Positions 39,251 through 52,650 of a stretch of 64,000 bases of DNA are shown in pieces; position 1 is the stretch's first letter; each line of letters opens with the position of its first letter. The notes beneath the pieces were generated by a model that saw only the letters and a program-made list of their open reading frames with translations, had not been told where the DNA came from and did not search any database. The DNA lies in the NCBI GenBank assembly GCA_012295275.1, contig CM022665.1:1894167-1958166 (forward strand), given 5' to 3'. The DNA is from Chrysomallon squamiferum (lineage: Eukaryota; Mollusca; Gastropoda; Neomphalida; Peltospiridae). Position numbers and translations under genes: made by a program.

Positions 39251-42010
39251 GCAATAACAACAACAACAAAATAATAATAATTATTATTGATTAATTATTA
39301 AAATTTTGTTATAGGAAATTTTCTCTAAATAAAAGATGTGGTATTCAAGCAGTGACCTGTGTTTTGAAAAATCATTTGTCACTAAATGACTGTCACATAA
39401 TGATAAACATATGTCATCATTTATACATTTCCCTTTATTCAATTAATCTTTAATAAGAGATATTGTTTCAAAAGCAGTTAATAAAACATGTCAGTTTTCT
39501 CTTCAGTGACAGCACACAACACATTTATCACAAATTGTAACAACATAAAAATCAATAAATTTTCATAACAATTTAAATGTATTGTGTTCTCATTGAGCTC
39601 TAACAATGTTACTGATATAATGATGTAATTATTTCTTTTGAAGGATGGCTCGAAAACAGTATCCTGGATAAACTAGTTTGAATTATACACTTTCTTCCCC
39701 TATTTTTGTCTGGTTTCTTTTCATTATTATTATTTAATAAAAATACAAAAAAAAAAAAAAAATGCCCCAACAAACTTTGGTCTTTGCTCTCTTTCTTTTG
39801 TCTTTCATTCTTTCTTTCTCTTGCAACAAACAGTTTCAAAATGCTTGAGCATTGAGACATAGATTTTTATTTTTCATGGAACACTGGTTAGCACTATGCA
39901 TGATTAATTTATATGATTCTCTGTCTTCATATAAAAATGAATAGGAAATAATATTTAATAATATAATCTCCATTTGAAAAAGAGTGACAAAGGGAGATAA
40001 CTTACTGTGTGCACCCATCTGCATATGCTGTCCATCCATGTAACCCATACTGGCATCAGGACTGTACGCTGAATGAGCTCCAGGACCTGTGTTAAATTAA
40101 CATATTAACTAGATTATGTTAATAAATTAATTACATTATTATAAATTCAAATCACAATGCAGTTTTTAATAACTTCATCAGTGAAGCATACTGATGAAAT
40201 GAAAATAATCAATGATATTGAATTAATCTGTAAATAAATGAAAGAAAAAAAAAAGCTTCAAGGATTATTACTGGTAAATTTTGTCTCTGAAATAAATAAA
40301 TAAGTTTAAAAACAAATATAATTATTAAATTTTGATAATATTTCATTTTAAATTTATATATATTTTTAAGTTAAAAAGTAATAAAAAGATTAATAATAAT
40401 AATCAAAAGAAGAAAATAAAGAATAAGAAAAAAACAAGATGCAAAGAGCATAAAATTAGAAAAACAATATTTAAACAACAGCATCAACATTTTTTTTTAA
40501 AACTAAAGTTATAAAATATTTATGGCTACTTTGAATGAGTTTAAATTATGTTAGCATTTCTGTTAAATTATTTTTAAAAATATGTATATCTGTATTAGTG
40601 TTATCATGGTGTTTTTAGTTTGTATAATTTCAAATTGTTTCTCTAAGCAGAAGTAAAAAAGCTGAAGAGCATGCACTCTTAATAAAGATCAAAAATGTGG
40701 GCGATAACACTTAGTGAATAATATTTGATAAAGCAAAGAGCCATTTAACAAAGGAAACAATGCATAGATGTCAAATTATTGTCAATGAATTGGACATATT
40801 TACATATTCATGCTTCATTATGCAAGTATTTCCACTGAGAGCAAATAATTTCAGCCAATCAAATTGCAAGCAATTTGTATCTGCTTGACTGATGATGTAT
40901 TGCAGTTTTTCCTGATAGAATCAAATGAAGGAAAACATGTGCCGTAGTGGTAAAGCCATGCTCATGAGTAACTCTACAGATTGGATAATTTGCAGAGCAG
41001 TTGGAGACTGCATTTATTGCAATATAAAAAGACCCCAAACACTTTCAGTGAATCAGGCACAACTGTCAATACAGAAACAGTGGTGATGAAAACACTACTG
41101 TTATCACAGATTTATCTTTCTGATATCGAGTTATGTTATTAATTTTCAAATTAATAATCCATAAAAAAAAAATCTACCTCCACTGTTTGAACACTATATA
41201 GAATTATTATAGAATTATTATAGAATTATTAATAGAAACTAGTACTTTGTTATTAAATGCTTCTTTCCTGATTAAAATTAATAATTGAGAGAAATCATGT
41301 TATTTTATTTTGTTAGTGAACTGTTAGGGCAGGTTAAAGCAGAAAGTTGATGCATTGTTAATGTTATTGTGGGAAGCTGTATAAAACTCATGCAAATTAA
41401 ATTAATTTTGACTGACAGTACAAGAATATAATTATTAAGAAAATTATAAATTACTAGGCAAAATTTGATATAAAATTTCGAAAAATCAGTTAGTGAATGC
41501 GAAGTTATTATAATGAACCAAAAGATACTTTTGTTTGTGTTTAAAATTCATCAGTGCAGTAGACATTTCAGACATTTTCACACAGCGAGTGTTGAAAAAC
41601 ATGACATGAATGTTTAGAAAGTAGTATATTCTATGAAATATATACACTGTACTTAGAGACTCATTACACAATGAATTCTTGGATTAGGAGGCAAATCTAG
41701 GGATTATAGTATAAATTAACAAGCACATGCATGAATTCTTGGTAAGCCATCATCGTTTTGCATTTCATGACCTTCACCAGGTAAAAGCCGAAGTTGTCTC
41801 CCCTGTCTCTATGGTCTAATCCCGTACTTGTGGATGGGTTACACCTTGGCAACAATTCGATCCAATGTTTTACCTGGTGAAAGGCCGAGATTATCTGTCG
41901 ATGACGACTTACGCCTCCTATTTTTGAACACTGTTACTATCTGCGACTTGCCTGCTCTGTTTGATTGGTCAATCATTGGTTGTACAATTCTTCGTCTGGC
42001 ATTAATGAAC
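38350..42010 (-). CDS. MEIS/Homothorax TALE homeobox protein, last three coding exons (5' partial)
   Basis: Exons 41952-42010, 40006-40086 and 38350-38690 join in phase and encode about 159 residues to the stop. The first supplies the recognition helix and tail of a TALE homeodomain, FINARRRIVQPMIDQSNRAG, which is diagnostic for MEIS/Homothorax; the bases before it complete the invariant Trp. The second reads AHSAYSPDASMGYMDGQ, comparable to the MEIS exon after the homeodomain. The last is Met/His-rich (HPHHMMMGHGATGMGHHGM) and ends MGQHIQDIHAG, close to the MDIHAQ end of the long MEIS2 isoform. The family binds TGACAG sites with PBX/Extradenticle and HOX partners and patterns proximal appendages, eye and neural tissue (family knowledge). 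The homeodomain start and the PBX-interaction domain must lie beyond 64000. The first intron uses a GC donor (CAG|GCAAGT). Confidence 0.92.
38736..39050. repeat. 35-41 bp minisatellite, about 8 diverged units
   Basis: Units of the type GTTATACTTCTAACATG then TTATTAAAATCATTGAAATA repeat, with internal deletions of 4-6 bp. The array begins 46 bp from the acceptor side of the last MEIS exon, inside the final intron. Confidence 0.85.
39208..39290. repeat. (AAT)n microsatellite
   Basis: About 40 bp of pure AAT units followed by AAC/ATT variants, in the last MEIS intron. Confidence 0.9.
41771..41884. repeat. Inverted repeat flanking the MEIS read-through stop
   Basis: CCTTCACCAGGTAAAA (41771-41786) and TTTTACCTGGTGAAAGG (41868-41884) are complementary over 16 bp with one bulged base. 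The loop of about 80 nt contains the stop codon of the possible alternative C-terminus. Confidence 0.7.
41839..41951 (-). other. Possible alternative C-terminal coding extension of MEIS
   Basis: Reading through the GC donor after SNRAG, the frame stays open for another 36 residues or so (KSQIVTVFKNRRRKSSSTDN, then LGLSPGKTLDRIVAKV) to a stop at 41839-41841. Composition is protein-like (basic, Ser-rich) and the DNA is richer in GC than the surrounding intron. It would yield a truncated MEIS lacking the C-terminal activation region. This is an inference from the sequence; no transcript evidence is available. Confidence 0.4.
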
Positions 42011-43899
42011 CTGCAAAACAAAATCATTTCCAAACCATTAACATAGAGAATGATATACAAAAAAAACAAAAAAAAAACAATATAATTAATTATAATACAT
42101 CTAAAAATAAGAACAAAAAAACTAAATTCTACAACAATGTTACAGCTACTCTTGAAGTATTATATGAAGAAGAATAATCATGAGGGAAAAAAAGAAAGAA
42201 AGAGTTGTCCAATTTCCAGTCATCGGTAAATTCTAAATGTTTTCCATAAATTTTAAAACTCTGTAAAATATTTCTTGAAAACAAATTCTATTAAACAACT
42301 CTGAAAGACATTAATATAGTTTTGATTAGTCAAACTTACTTGCTGTTATGGCAAATATTAGTTATAAATATGAAACAAATTATCATGATAGTTCTTGGTT
42401 GAAACAATATTTAAAAAAAAAAAAAAAAAAAAAAAAAGAATTAAAAAAAAGGAGAAAGAAAGAAGAAAAAAGAGGTAATAATAATAATAAAAATATTTGT
42501 TTTGTAAAAAGAATAATATTTAGCATATAACAGATATTATTGCAATACATATGTATGAATGGTGTAAAATAAAACACTTTTTGTTACATGTAAAAGGAGG
42601 GACAAATCATAACCGTTTTGATGTCAGATTCTTTGAATATAAACACAATGTGCAGTTCTGTGCTACAGTAAATAATACTGTGTTTCACAACATGTCTGTA
42701 TATTATCATTCAGCATTCATGGTGGCCATTATGATTATTTTGAGAAAAATACCATCATTTTTTTCTTTTCTATCTCATACCAAATATTGTATTCATTAGT
42801 AACGTAAGATTTAAAACTTATTCTGTTTTTTTTTTTTTTTTTTTTTAATTATCTGTGAATTTAGATTGTTTACTATGCGGACTGAAACATTTCCTTATTT
42901 ATTTATTATTTCCATTTTTTTTTTTAATTTCTTACTTTTTTAAGTACCAAAAAGAAATAGTTGCAAAACAGTGACAGTTTCTGAACAGACAGTAAGCATG
43001 AGACTCAAGTTAGAAACAGGTGTTTCCCCCACATGGCAGGCAGAGTTTTCAAATGATACAAATACTAGATGGTTGAACTCTGGTGTGCGAGGTTGGCAGG
43101 TTGTGTCCAAGTAGTAAGAGGAAATGCTTTCTGGCAAACCCTATCACATATGAATGTAGTAAAAGAAAGCCAAATTTTCTAACTGTTCCTGCCAACAGCA
43201 GTAAAACTCCAACACAAATTTTCATTAACCACCATTTTCTTGCCAGTTCTGTGTCATGTTTAGAACTTCTCTGTATTTAGAAGATAAAAAAAAAAAAAAA
43301 AAAAAAAAATTAAAAAACTCAGACCAAATGCTCAACTGTTTTTATGAAGAAAATTTGTATTAATGTTTTGCTGTGTCAAGCTCAACATACATGTAGCCAA
43401 TTAGCAGAGTTTGAAAAAAAAAGATTTATATTAACATGTTAATGTCGGGTTAAATAATTATGTTTTTTTTTTTTTTTTCTCTGACACATGGGATGCAATT
43501 TAGAAAGAATAATAATAATAAATCGAGAATAACTGCAGAATTTAATTCAGATTGGGAACAGATTGGTTATGATTATTTTAGTAAAATGAATTTAGAAAAA
43601 GATTAAAAAGATTAGTTATTTGAAAGGTTAATATTTCTTAGGTAAAGTATTTTATGTAAAATTTTAAAATGAAAATTATTTTGGTTTTATACAGGATGTC
43701 TGTGAAATAAAATGAATCATTAAGAAAAAGAAAAAAAAAAAAAAAAAAAAAAAAAAAGAAAAAGATTTAATAAATCTTCAAGACAGAACTTGGATTAAAA
43801 AGAAATTCACTCATATAAAGTTTGCAAAACTGATTAAAGGGTAATTGGCAAAATATATTCAATGAATCATGCAGTTGTGGACTACAAGGAAATAAAAGT

Positions 43900-44820
43900 C
43901 AAGTTTTATTTAATTGAGCTTGAATATATAAGGGAAGTGTAAAGCCCAAGTGGGCCCAGTGCCAGTCTCATCATGAACTGATTGATTGCCCAACACCCAG
44001 GTTCGGCGCCAGCACAGCCCACAATTTGTGTCAGTTGCAACTGAGACGGACTGTAGCTCATTAGCAGGTCACAGGTTGACCTCTCAAAAGACATTTGGAA
44101 CTGATGATTTGCTCAAATTACACCACAAGCTCCAGAGAGAGCCAAAATAGTTCTTAGCAAAAACACTTTGGAAAATTAAAATTACTTTTTAGCTCCGTCT
44201 GATTAATGGTAAGCATTGGAGAAAGTGATCCCTGGGACCTGGCAATTTCTTCTGGTATTCTTTTGAGCAAATTGTATCTTCATTCTCGTTAGCCCGGGGT
44301 CTAGCCTATTGGGTTACAATTTGCTGGCTTATTTCAGTTGATGCCTCCCTCACCTAACTGGCCATTCCCCAGCTCAGCAGACATTCCATGGGTAATGACA
44401 CTGAGAGACTTTAGAGACAACAACTCATGATCACTAACTCAACTTATTCTCGTTTTCCCACTTCAGAATTCCACAAGATTTTCAAATGGCAGTTTCTACC
44501 ATGGAATTCACATCTTGTTCAATAAATTCTTACCGTAATCAAACTTTCCCCAAGGATCATGGGCAAAACTGCAAGGACTGCGGTGAACTCTCTAACATGG
44601 GAGACCAATAATTGAAATAAAGCTCTGGATTGATGGCACCACTGACTGAACTAATGAGAGCATTATGCCTTGTTAATGTCGTCTACATGACCCATGCACT
44701 GCGATATTGCTTCAGACATAACTGCAGCTTGCCAATTATGCAAAATAAATTTTTCCTACTAATGACAATTTCATCTGACAGGCAGAAGTACATTCTGTAG
44801 ACGTTTAATGAAATGAGAGT
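43900..44820. promoter_or_regulatory. Candidate cis-regulatory island 1
   Basis: About 900 bp of complex, repeat-free sequence in a repeat-rich intron. It contains TGATTGAT (43979-43986), a PBX-HOX composite motif, and TGACAG (44776-44781), a MEIS half-site. Conservation cannot be tested here. Confidence 0.35.
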
Positions 44821-46227
44821 GCCAAGAGTGTTGAGTCCCACTGTTCACTTTGAAAATACTTTTTCTTCTTTCTTTCTTTCTGTCTTTCTTTTTTTTTCTT
44901 TTTTTTTTTTTGCTTTCCCAACTTTTTTCTCCATCTTCTTTAGTAGTTTCATCACATAACAAAACAATTATGAAATTCCCAGCAGTAAAGTTTTTTTTTT
45001 TTTTTTACTTTTAAAATAAAAAGGGAAAATTTCCCCAATTATTGTGAAGACATGATTTTTTTGTTAGCTTTTCATTTTTTTTTCGGTTTGTTTTTTATAT
45101 AACAAATGAATATTATACACAGTGGAAATTTAAAACCTTATCATCTTTTGAAATTTCAATGACTAATGAACAATTGAATTCCCTTAAAAAAACACTAATC
45201 AATTTATTCATTATTAAATCAAATCCTTAAAAATCTTTAATTAAATTTTAAACAAAATATAAATTATTGAAAAAATAATTATTAGATTCTTTATTTTTTA
45301 TTTTTTTTAAATTCTACATTCATTCAGTTTTCTTAACAATATTCATAATTATTTCAACAGACTATTGATAAAATACATTCTATGAAATAATAAAATAAAG
45401 AGTTGTCTCCCATACACTGTATTTATCCAAAATCAATTCACGTAAGAGAAGAATGTAAAATCAAACTATTAAATCTTGTTGTAAAGTGAATTATTTTCAG
45501 AATGTCCATTTTCTAGCAGTTAAAATAATTTTAAATTAAAAAGTATTTAATAATAATAAATGACATTAATAAATCATTTAAATATTAAATTTTTGGGTTT
45601 TTAACTGGTTTGCTATTGAGAACTAAATTCAAGGCTTTTGACAGTGATAAACCACAGACAACAGCAGTGAATCAGTCAAAATATCACAGTATTCAAATAT
45701 ACATAGTTAATTCTAATTTTTAAATAATAATAATAAATAATATTTGATAATAATTAATTAAAATCATAAATTTTATTTATTTTCTATTTTTTCTGCATGC
45801 TACTACACAGTACTTATAGTTTTCATAAATAATGTATGGAAATACATGCATGTCTGTGTGTGAGTGTGTATGTGTGTGTGTGTGTTTTTCTGTGTTTAGA
45901 TGGCTGTAAAGAAGGTACTTAAACAGTCTTAGTATGGGTAGTAAAAGTGACAAGACCTATCTAGTTGATATTAATATTAGTTCTTGTGTCAACACTGTGT
46001 ACAGCTCATTCATGTTGTTATGACCTTCTCTCTGATCACCCAGCACATAATCTAGTGAAGAAATTACTGCATTCCATGGGGAACACTACAACCATTTTCT
46101 GTGGCCATTTCACATCTAGACTTGCCTAAAATCACATATTTCACACTGTAATTGCTGGCATGCACAAAAGTCCAGCTGCCATTGCCAAAAACACAAAAAT
46201 TGGAATCTTACGTCCAGATAAGAGAAG

Positions 46228-46273
<46 letters not shown>

Positions 46274-46636
46274 AGTTTTTTTTTTTTTTTTTTAAACATT
46301 TGATTTCAGTTATTTTTAGATACTGCTTCTGATGTACAATAACAGAAAGAAAGAAAGAGAGAGAGAGAGAAAAAAAAATCAGAAAAAGAAGAAAAAAGAT
46401 TGAAATGCTCACTTTAGTTGAGAGACCAGAAGAAAGTCTTGGTAAAGCTAAACAATATTTTGAGTGTCTAAGACTTGTAGCCAAGTTCTCCTTATCACCA
46501 TGTGTATGGTCTGCTCATTCCATCTAATGGGCAAATGGCAATTATTTTCCTTGTAATGAGCAAAGTCAGAGTTAATGGGGACAGGTGGGGGGAGAAGAGG
46601 GATGTTTTTGTGAGTTTCTTTTTAAAAAAATAACAT

Positions 46637-46685
<49 letters not shown>

Positions 46686-46793
46686 TAATAATAATAATAA
46701 TAATTGCAATAATAATATAACAGCAGCAGTAATAACAGTTATTAATATAATTATTATTATTATTATTACAAATAAAATGACAATAAGAAAATA
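46637..46793. repeat. (AAT)n microsatellite block
   Basis: AAT units with AAC, GCA and ATT interruptions. Its leucine- or asparagine-rich translations are artefacts. Confidence 0.9.
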
Positions 46794-47477
46794 ATAAATA
46801 AATAAATAAAAAACTAATGTACTCATTTTTAAAATAAAATGAAAGTTGTGTTTTTCTTTCTTTTTAAAAAAGAAAAACAAGATAAAATGGGAAAGATGAG
46901 AAAAAGAAAGACAGAGAGAAAGAGAGAGAGAGAGAGAGAAGAAAAAAACAAACTAGAAGAATATTTAATCAAAATGTCAGAAGAAATACCATTAAATATA
47001 ATGACATGTTTTTATTAAATTACCTGTCTTAATAACATTCTTCTAAAACTTCATATTTTGACTAAAATAAAAATAAAGTAATACGTTCCTTGTTGGAAAA
47101 ATTATTTTAGTCGCCTCACACAGATCCATAAATAATTATTTAAAAAATTGTTTTCATTACACATTGAAAAAAATAATATAACCCAAACAACTTTCTCAAA
47201 AATCTCAGTTTTTGTTATTATTTAATTATTATTGTTGAAAAATAATGGCTTCAACTTTCTTCTGTTGATATATTGGATTTTTTTCCCATCTTGTTGAACT
47301 GTTACAGCTGGAGAAGAAGGGAAAAAAAAAAGAAAGAAAGAAAGAAAAAAGAAAACCCTCTTGAGTGAGATAAATTTTTTGTCTTGGAGCAGGAATTTTC
47401 GTAAAACAATACTTTTGACTTCTACAGATATGCAATGCCAAAGAATTTTACACACATATATAAATTATTCTTTATAG

Positions 47478-47479
<2 letters not shown>

Positions 47480-47543
<64 letters not shown>
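47480..47543. repeat. (AAT)n microsatellite
   Basis: About 21 near-perfect AAT units, followed after a gap by (AAAT)n at 47611-47690. Confidence 0.95.
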
Positions 47544-47544
<1 letters not shown>

Positions 47545-48496
47545 GTAATAAGAACAATGAAATAAACAAAATAAAAAAAATAAAAATTCATTTGATCATA
47601 TAACAACAATTACAATAAATAAATAAATACATAAATAAATAAATAAATAAATAAATAAGGAAATAAATAAATAAACAAATAAGGAAATTAATGAATAAAA
47701 AAGTCTTAAGATCATTTTGATCTTCAACAAACTCTAATTTAAAGAATTTTATTCTTGGAATTTTCAATTAGGTTTATATTACAAGCTTTGTTGTTGCTTC
47801 TTTTTACCCTTCTTTCTTTTCCATATCTTTTTTTTTTTTTTTTTTTTTTCCTTCTAAAACAAAACAAAAAAATACAAACAAAAAAAAAAAGATAAAAAAG
47901 TATTTTAACTATAAAATTTCCTACTTCATAAAAAGACACATTTCACCCTCCATTATTAATCCACAATTTTCTTTCTTTCCATTTTTTTTTTCTTTACTCA
48001 TGACAAACTAGTAATGGTTTTTCAAGCACACTTCTAAATAAAAGTAATCTGGACAAATTGATTTTGTTTCATTTGTTTAAACTTATCTGGACAACACTTG
48101 GAACTATACATACACAAACTCCCAGTGTAGTTTATCGCTCCGAACAAATTCTTAATAGGCCTTTTTTGAAAAAATTTCCACTTCAAAGGAGTAACATCCT
48201 ATGTGAAATGTAATCAGTGCTAGTGTTATTCATTATACAACCAATTTTTTCATCGCTTTTGTTTACATGCAACCCTACAGAACCCACAGCATTATCTCAC
48301 AATATTATCCTAACAACAAGTCTTATGTTAGAAATATGATTATTCTTTCCACCAGAAACTGGAGCGTACTGTAAGACTAAGTAAACAACCACAGGAAACA
48401 AATCAAGTTTTTCTATCAGTGTGTAACATTTTCATGGAAACAAAAACTAGGTGAGTGTAATGCCTGTGTGAAAAAATAGGCAGTTACTTGAAAAGA

Positions 48497-48660
48497 AACA
48501 AAAACAAAACAAAACAAAATAAAATAAAACAAAATAAAATAAAATAAGACAAAACAAAATAAAATAAAACAAAATAAAATAAAATAAAACATCACAAAAT
48601 AAAATAAAACAAAATAAAATAAAACAAAAAAAAATAAAAAAAAATAAAAAAAATAAACAG
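48497..48660. repeat. Interspersed AAAAC/AAAAT pentanucleotide tract
   Basis: About 160 bp made almost entirely of AAAAC and AAAAT pentamers in mixed order; the minus strand is correspondingly T-rich with TTTTG/TTTTA units. Confidence 0.9.
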
Positions 48661-48903
48661 ACAAACAAACAAATTAATAAACAAATAAATTAATTAAAAA
48701 AAACAAAACAACAAATATCTAAAATAAATAAAACAAAATAAATGTTTTTTTTTAATTCCAGATATATTAGGATTACATAAATATTAAATTTTTCTCTTGT
48801 AGAAAACATAATGGAATTCGTTTTGATAATTTAACTAATTTTTCTGTCATAAATAAATGATTTTAAATTTGGCTAGAAATACTAAAATAAATAAAAACAA
48901 ATA

Positions 48904-48950
48904 AAAACAAAGAAAGAAAGAAAGAAAGAATGAAAGAAAGAAAGAAAGAA
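48904..48950. repeat. (GAAA)n microsatellite
   Basis: About 10 GAAA units with single interruptions. Confidence 0.85.
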
Positions 48951-50550
48951 GAAGAAAAACAACAACAAACAAAAAAGAAAAACCAACAGAAAACCCCACA
49001 TATAAATAAAATAAAATAAATACAAAATAATAATAATAATAGTAAATAAATAAATAACAAAAAAAAAAACTGACTCAAAAAGCCATGAAATTACAATCTT
49101 CAGCTTTCATTTTTTGCCAGTTTTATTCAGTATATCTCTGAGAACTACATAAACACGTTTAAGGTATATAAGAAATATATTTTTTTATCAGATAGCTGTC
49201 AGTGACAATGAATTGACACTCATGGAGAATTCAGAACATCCCCACCTAATTCAGTCCTTTGACTTCGCAGGGACGTTCTTGCTTCACTGACTTGTCAAGT
49301 GAAGTTAGCACAAACACAAAATACATTCATTCTCTCTCACACATCACACTTGGCAAATTGTTATAAATTGTCGAAGTTGTATCACGCATACACTTTGCTC
49401 ATGTTATAAAAATAATGAATTGTACCTTTAAAAAAATAAAAATATATATGTACACACAAACATGAAAGGAATATAAAAGTAAAAGTAAAAATAAATGAAA
49501 TAATTATTTATAAACAAGTCGTATTTAAAAATAAATAAAAATATAAAAAATACAAATAGATAAATAAAATAAAAATAATTTTAATAATTTCATAAAAGTA
49601 TTTAAGAATAAAAAGAAAACAGAAAATGTGTATATATATATAAAAAAAAAAAAAAAAATTTGTAAACAAAAAATATGAAAAAAGGAAGGAAAAACAAATG
49701 TTATTATTTTCATTCAAAACTTTTGGGATGACTACAACTGGATTTATCAGAAATAAAAATAACAGATATCAATACCACTGCTGGTAACCACAGTACAAAA
49801 AAAAAAGAACAAAAAAAAGAAAAAGATTTCACACATAGTTTGACATCATTTTGCAACTTTTCAGCAAAATTCACTTAGAACCATTCCCACTGCATTAACC
49901 TTTTTATATGTGTGCCTGAATTATTGTTTAATATATTTTGCAGAGATGCTGGTTTAGCTTTGTAATTTACTGGGTGATTAAATGCAGATAATTCATAAAA
50001 CATGGCAGTTACATGATGCCAGCCAGGTGCAGTAGAACTAGTCTAACAGCATTATATGGGTTACGCCAACTAAATCATAATTAATGAACATAATCAGCAA
50101 ATCTTAGTGCCACTAATATAACTATGAGTCTTCTCAACAGTGAATGATGTTTGCAGTGCTTCTTTCTGACACATTTTATTATTATGACTAGAATACATTC
50201 TGACTTAAGTATGTTGCTAGTGTGTAGAAGTTGTAACCCATTTTCACTTGTTCAGTATGTACTTATTTCCACAGTAATTTTTTGTGACAATTGTGCAGTA
50301 GGAATTTAAGATGGTATCATCTTTTACTCATTATCAATATTTTTCACTTTGACTGCTAGGTGAAAGATAAGAAAATCAATTTTTACTGTAATAGACTGAA
50401 ATGATAAAATATGTGACTAGGTATGAATTTATTATGTATATTTTATATCTGACCAAAAGCATTATAATAATTTTGTATTAACTAAGAGAGTCAGAGGAAA
50501 TTAATTCCAAACATATAGACTGGAGAAAAAAAAAAAAAATGTGAACCCAG

Positions 50551-50650
<100 letters not shown>

Positions 50651-52369
50651 ATTTTGAAAAGATAAGCTCCCATAAAGAAATAGGTGTAATAAATTATACT
50701 GGAAACCCAAACCAAATAAAAAGAATTTTCGCAGAAATTTAGTCTGACTCAGTCTTTGCATAACATTTGCTCTCGGGTGAGACAAATATAGCAGAAGATT
50801 ATTTTGAGATGTCTGCAGACAAAGCGAAAAAACTTACACATTTCTCAGCAATGTCAAAAATACCATAAAGACTTATAACTGTGGTGAAGACAGGATTCAA
50901 GGAAATATGGCTTTTTAATGGCATTTGCTTTCCAAGGTACCTGTCTGAGGTTTGCATAACAAAGCTCTGTGTTTTCTTAGACATTTTTAATGTGCTCAAT
51001 ACAAGCAATAATACTTGCAGAAAATGTGCTCATCTAAATGTGTGTGTTTTTAAATGTTTAATATGCATAGTCATAAATGGTTTTCTTTCAACAGGTAAAC
51101 TCGAGTGGCAGCTTGACGTTCAATAAAACCTCACGCAGCACATGATTCTCCAGCAGAAGCAAATAAAAAGTGTCTTGCAAGTCATAAATTTCTTGCTAAT
51201 AATTTATTACATAAACATATTTAAAGGACATTATTTCATCAGTGGGAAAAGTGAATGTTAATTTTGTAGTGAAGCTGGTTAAAGTTACATTCCTTGAAGC
51301 ATCTGTTCCAAAATCCAATTAAGAAAATAATTTAATGAAAAAAAAGAGGAGTAATTTCCATATCGAATGATATTGCTGTTTTCTATGTTAATCACCCTAC
51401 CTAACGGTATAAATTAAATAAATACCTTTTTTTTTTTTAATTACCCTGTCTACCTGTTTAAACAAATCACATGGATTTAGTAGTCTCGATATCTTCCATT
51501 CACCTGATTTACATGTTCCTGCAGGTAGAGTGACCCACCCCAGCTCTGAATGTAAATAAACGTTTTTTATAACACAACTAACCCATCCCTATATATATAT
51601 ATATATATACATCTAGAATCAAGCCTCCATCTACTTGGATGAAAAAAATATAAATAAATAACTATGAAATAATGGGTCTGGGAATGACAGAGAAGTGTTT
51701 TAGAGATTATATCAGCCATTATGTATTTATCAAGGTGTTCATGTGTAAATGAAACAAAAGTTCTTATGTGCGAACTGGGACATGGCGTTTTCAGTCTCAT
51801 TATCTGCATGTGTTGTTTGTCTATTAATAAAACTGGAGATTACAAGTGAGGGTGAAGATAACGGACACAGCTGGTTGGTGGGCTGAACAATTACCTGTTA
51901 CTTGTAATGATGTATGTGGTACAGTCAGATGAATTGACTCTTTGACCCATCAGTTATTTGTTTAGAACGGTTAGGAAGTGGTGGTTACATTAGTCACTAA
52001 GAAGTTATTTGGATCCAATTCCCTTTTCTTTTTTTTTTCTTTTTAAAAGAGCAAACAAGGTGCAATGAAGGAGCAAGTGCATAAAAACACATTGTCAGAC
52101 AAAGAGATTAAAAATTATATTTTTACATAAATTCATATTCAAAAGATACACATTTTTTTTTTTTTTTTTTAAATTTAAAGTTTCTTTTACTTCTTTTAAT
52201 TTTTAATCAATAATTATTTTATATTTTTTTTTAAAGTTATTTTAAAAAGCTCCATGATAAAAATGAAACAGAAAGGATGAAAATCATTAATATTCATTCT
52301 CCCGAGTTAAAAATTACATTTCACATTCAATTTTTTGTTCCAACTTGCATAACATATTAAGGCTAAAAA

Positions 52370-52650
52370 TAATCTCTTTTTCTCTGTTTGTTTTGTTTGT
52401 TCTTAGTGTGTGGGTCTCTAATTACAACGGCACCAACGGCTGGCAGGATTTTGAAGATGTGCTTGCTTGCTAATGATAAGGAAGAAATTATCTAAGAAAT
52501 AAATGAGGCTTTCTGTGTTAGGCGGAGAGTCCCCTCTGAGATTTGGCCAGTGCTGCACCAGTGATACGACACTTTCGGCGATGATGGATGGGCCAGCCCC
52601 TCATCAGCTGCAATCAAGTGTCAAGAAGGGAACATATTAAAGAAGATTGG
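52370..52650. promoter_or_regulatory. Candidate cis-regulatory island 2
   Basis: Complex sequence with balanced base composition, including a TAATTA homeodomain core near 52419 and TGATAAGG (GATA-like) near 52475. Flanked on both sides by A/T homopolymers. Confidence 0.35.
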
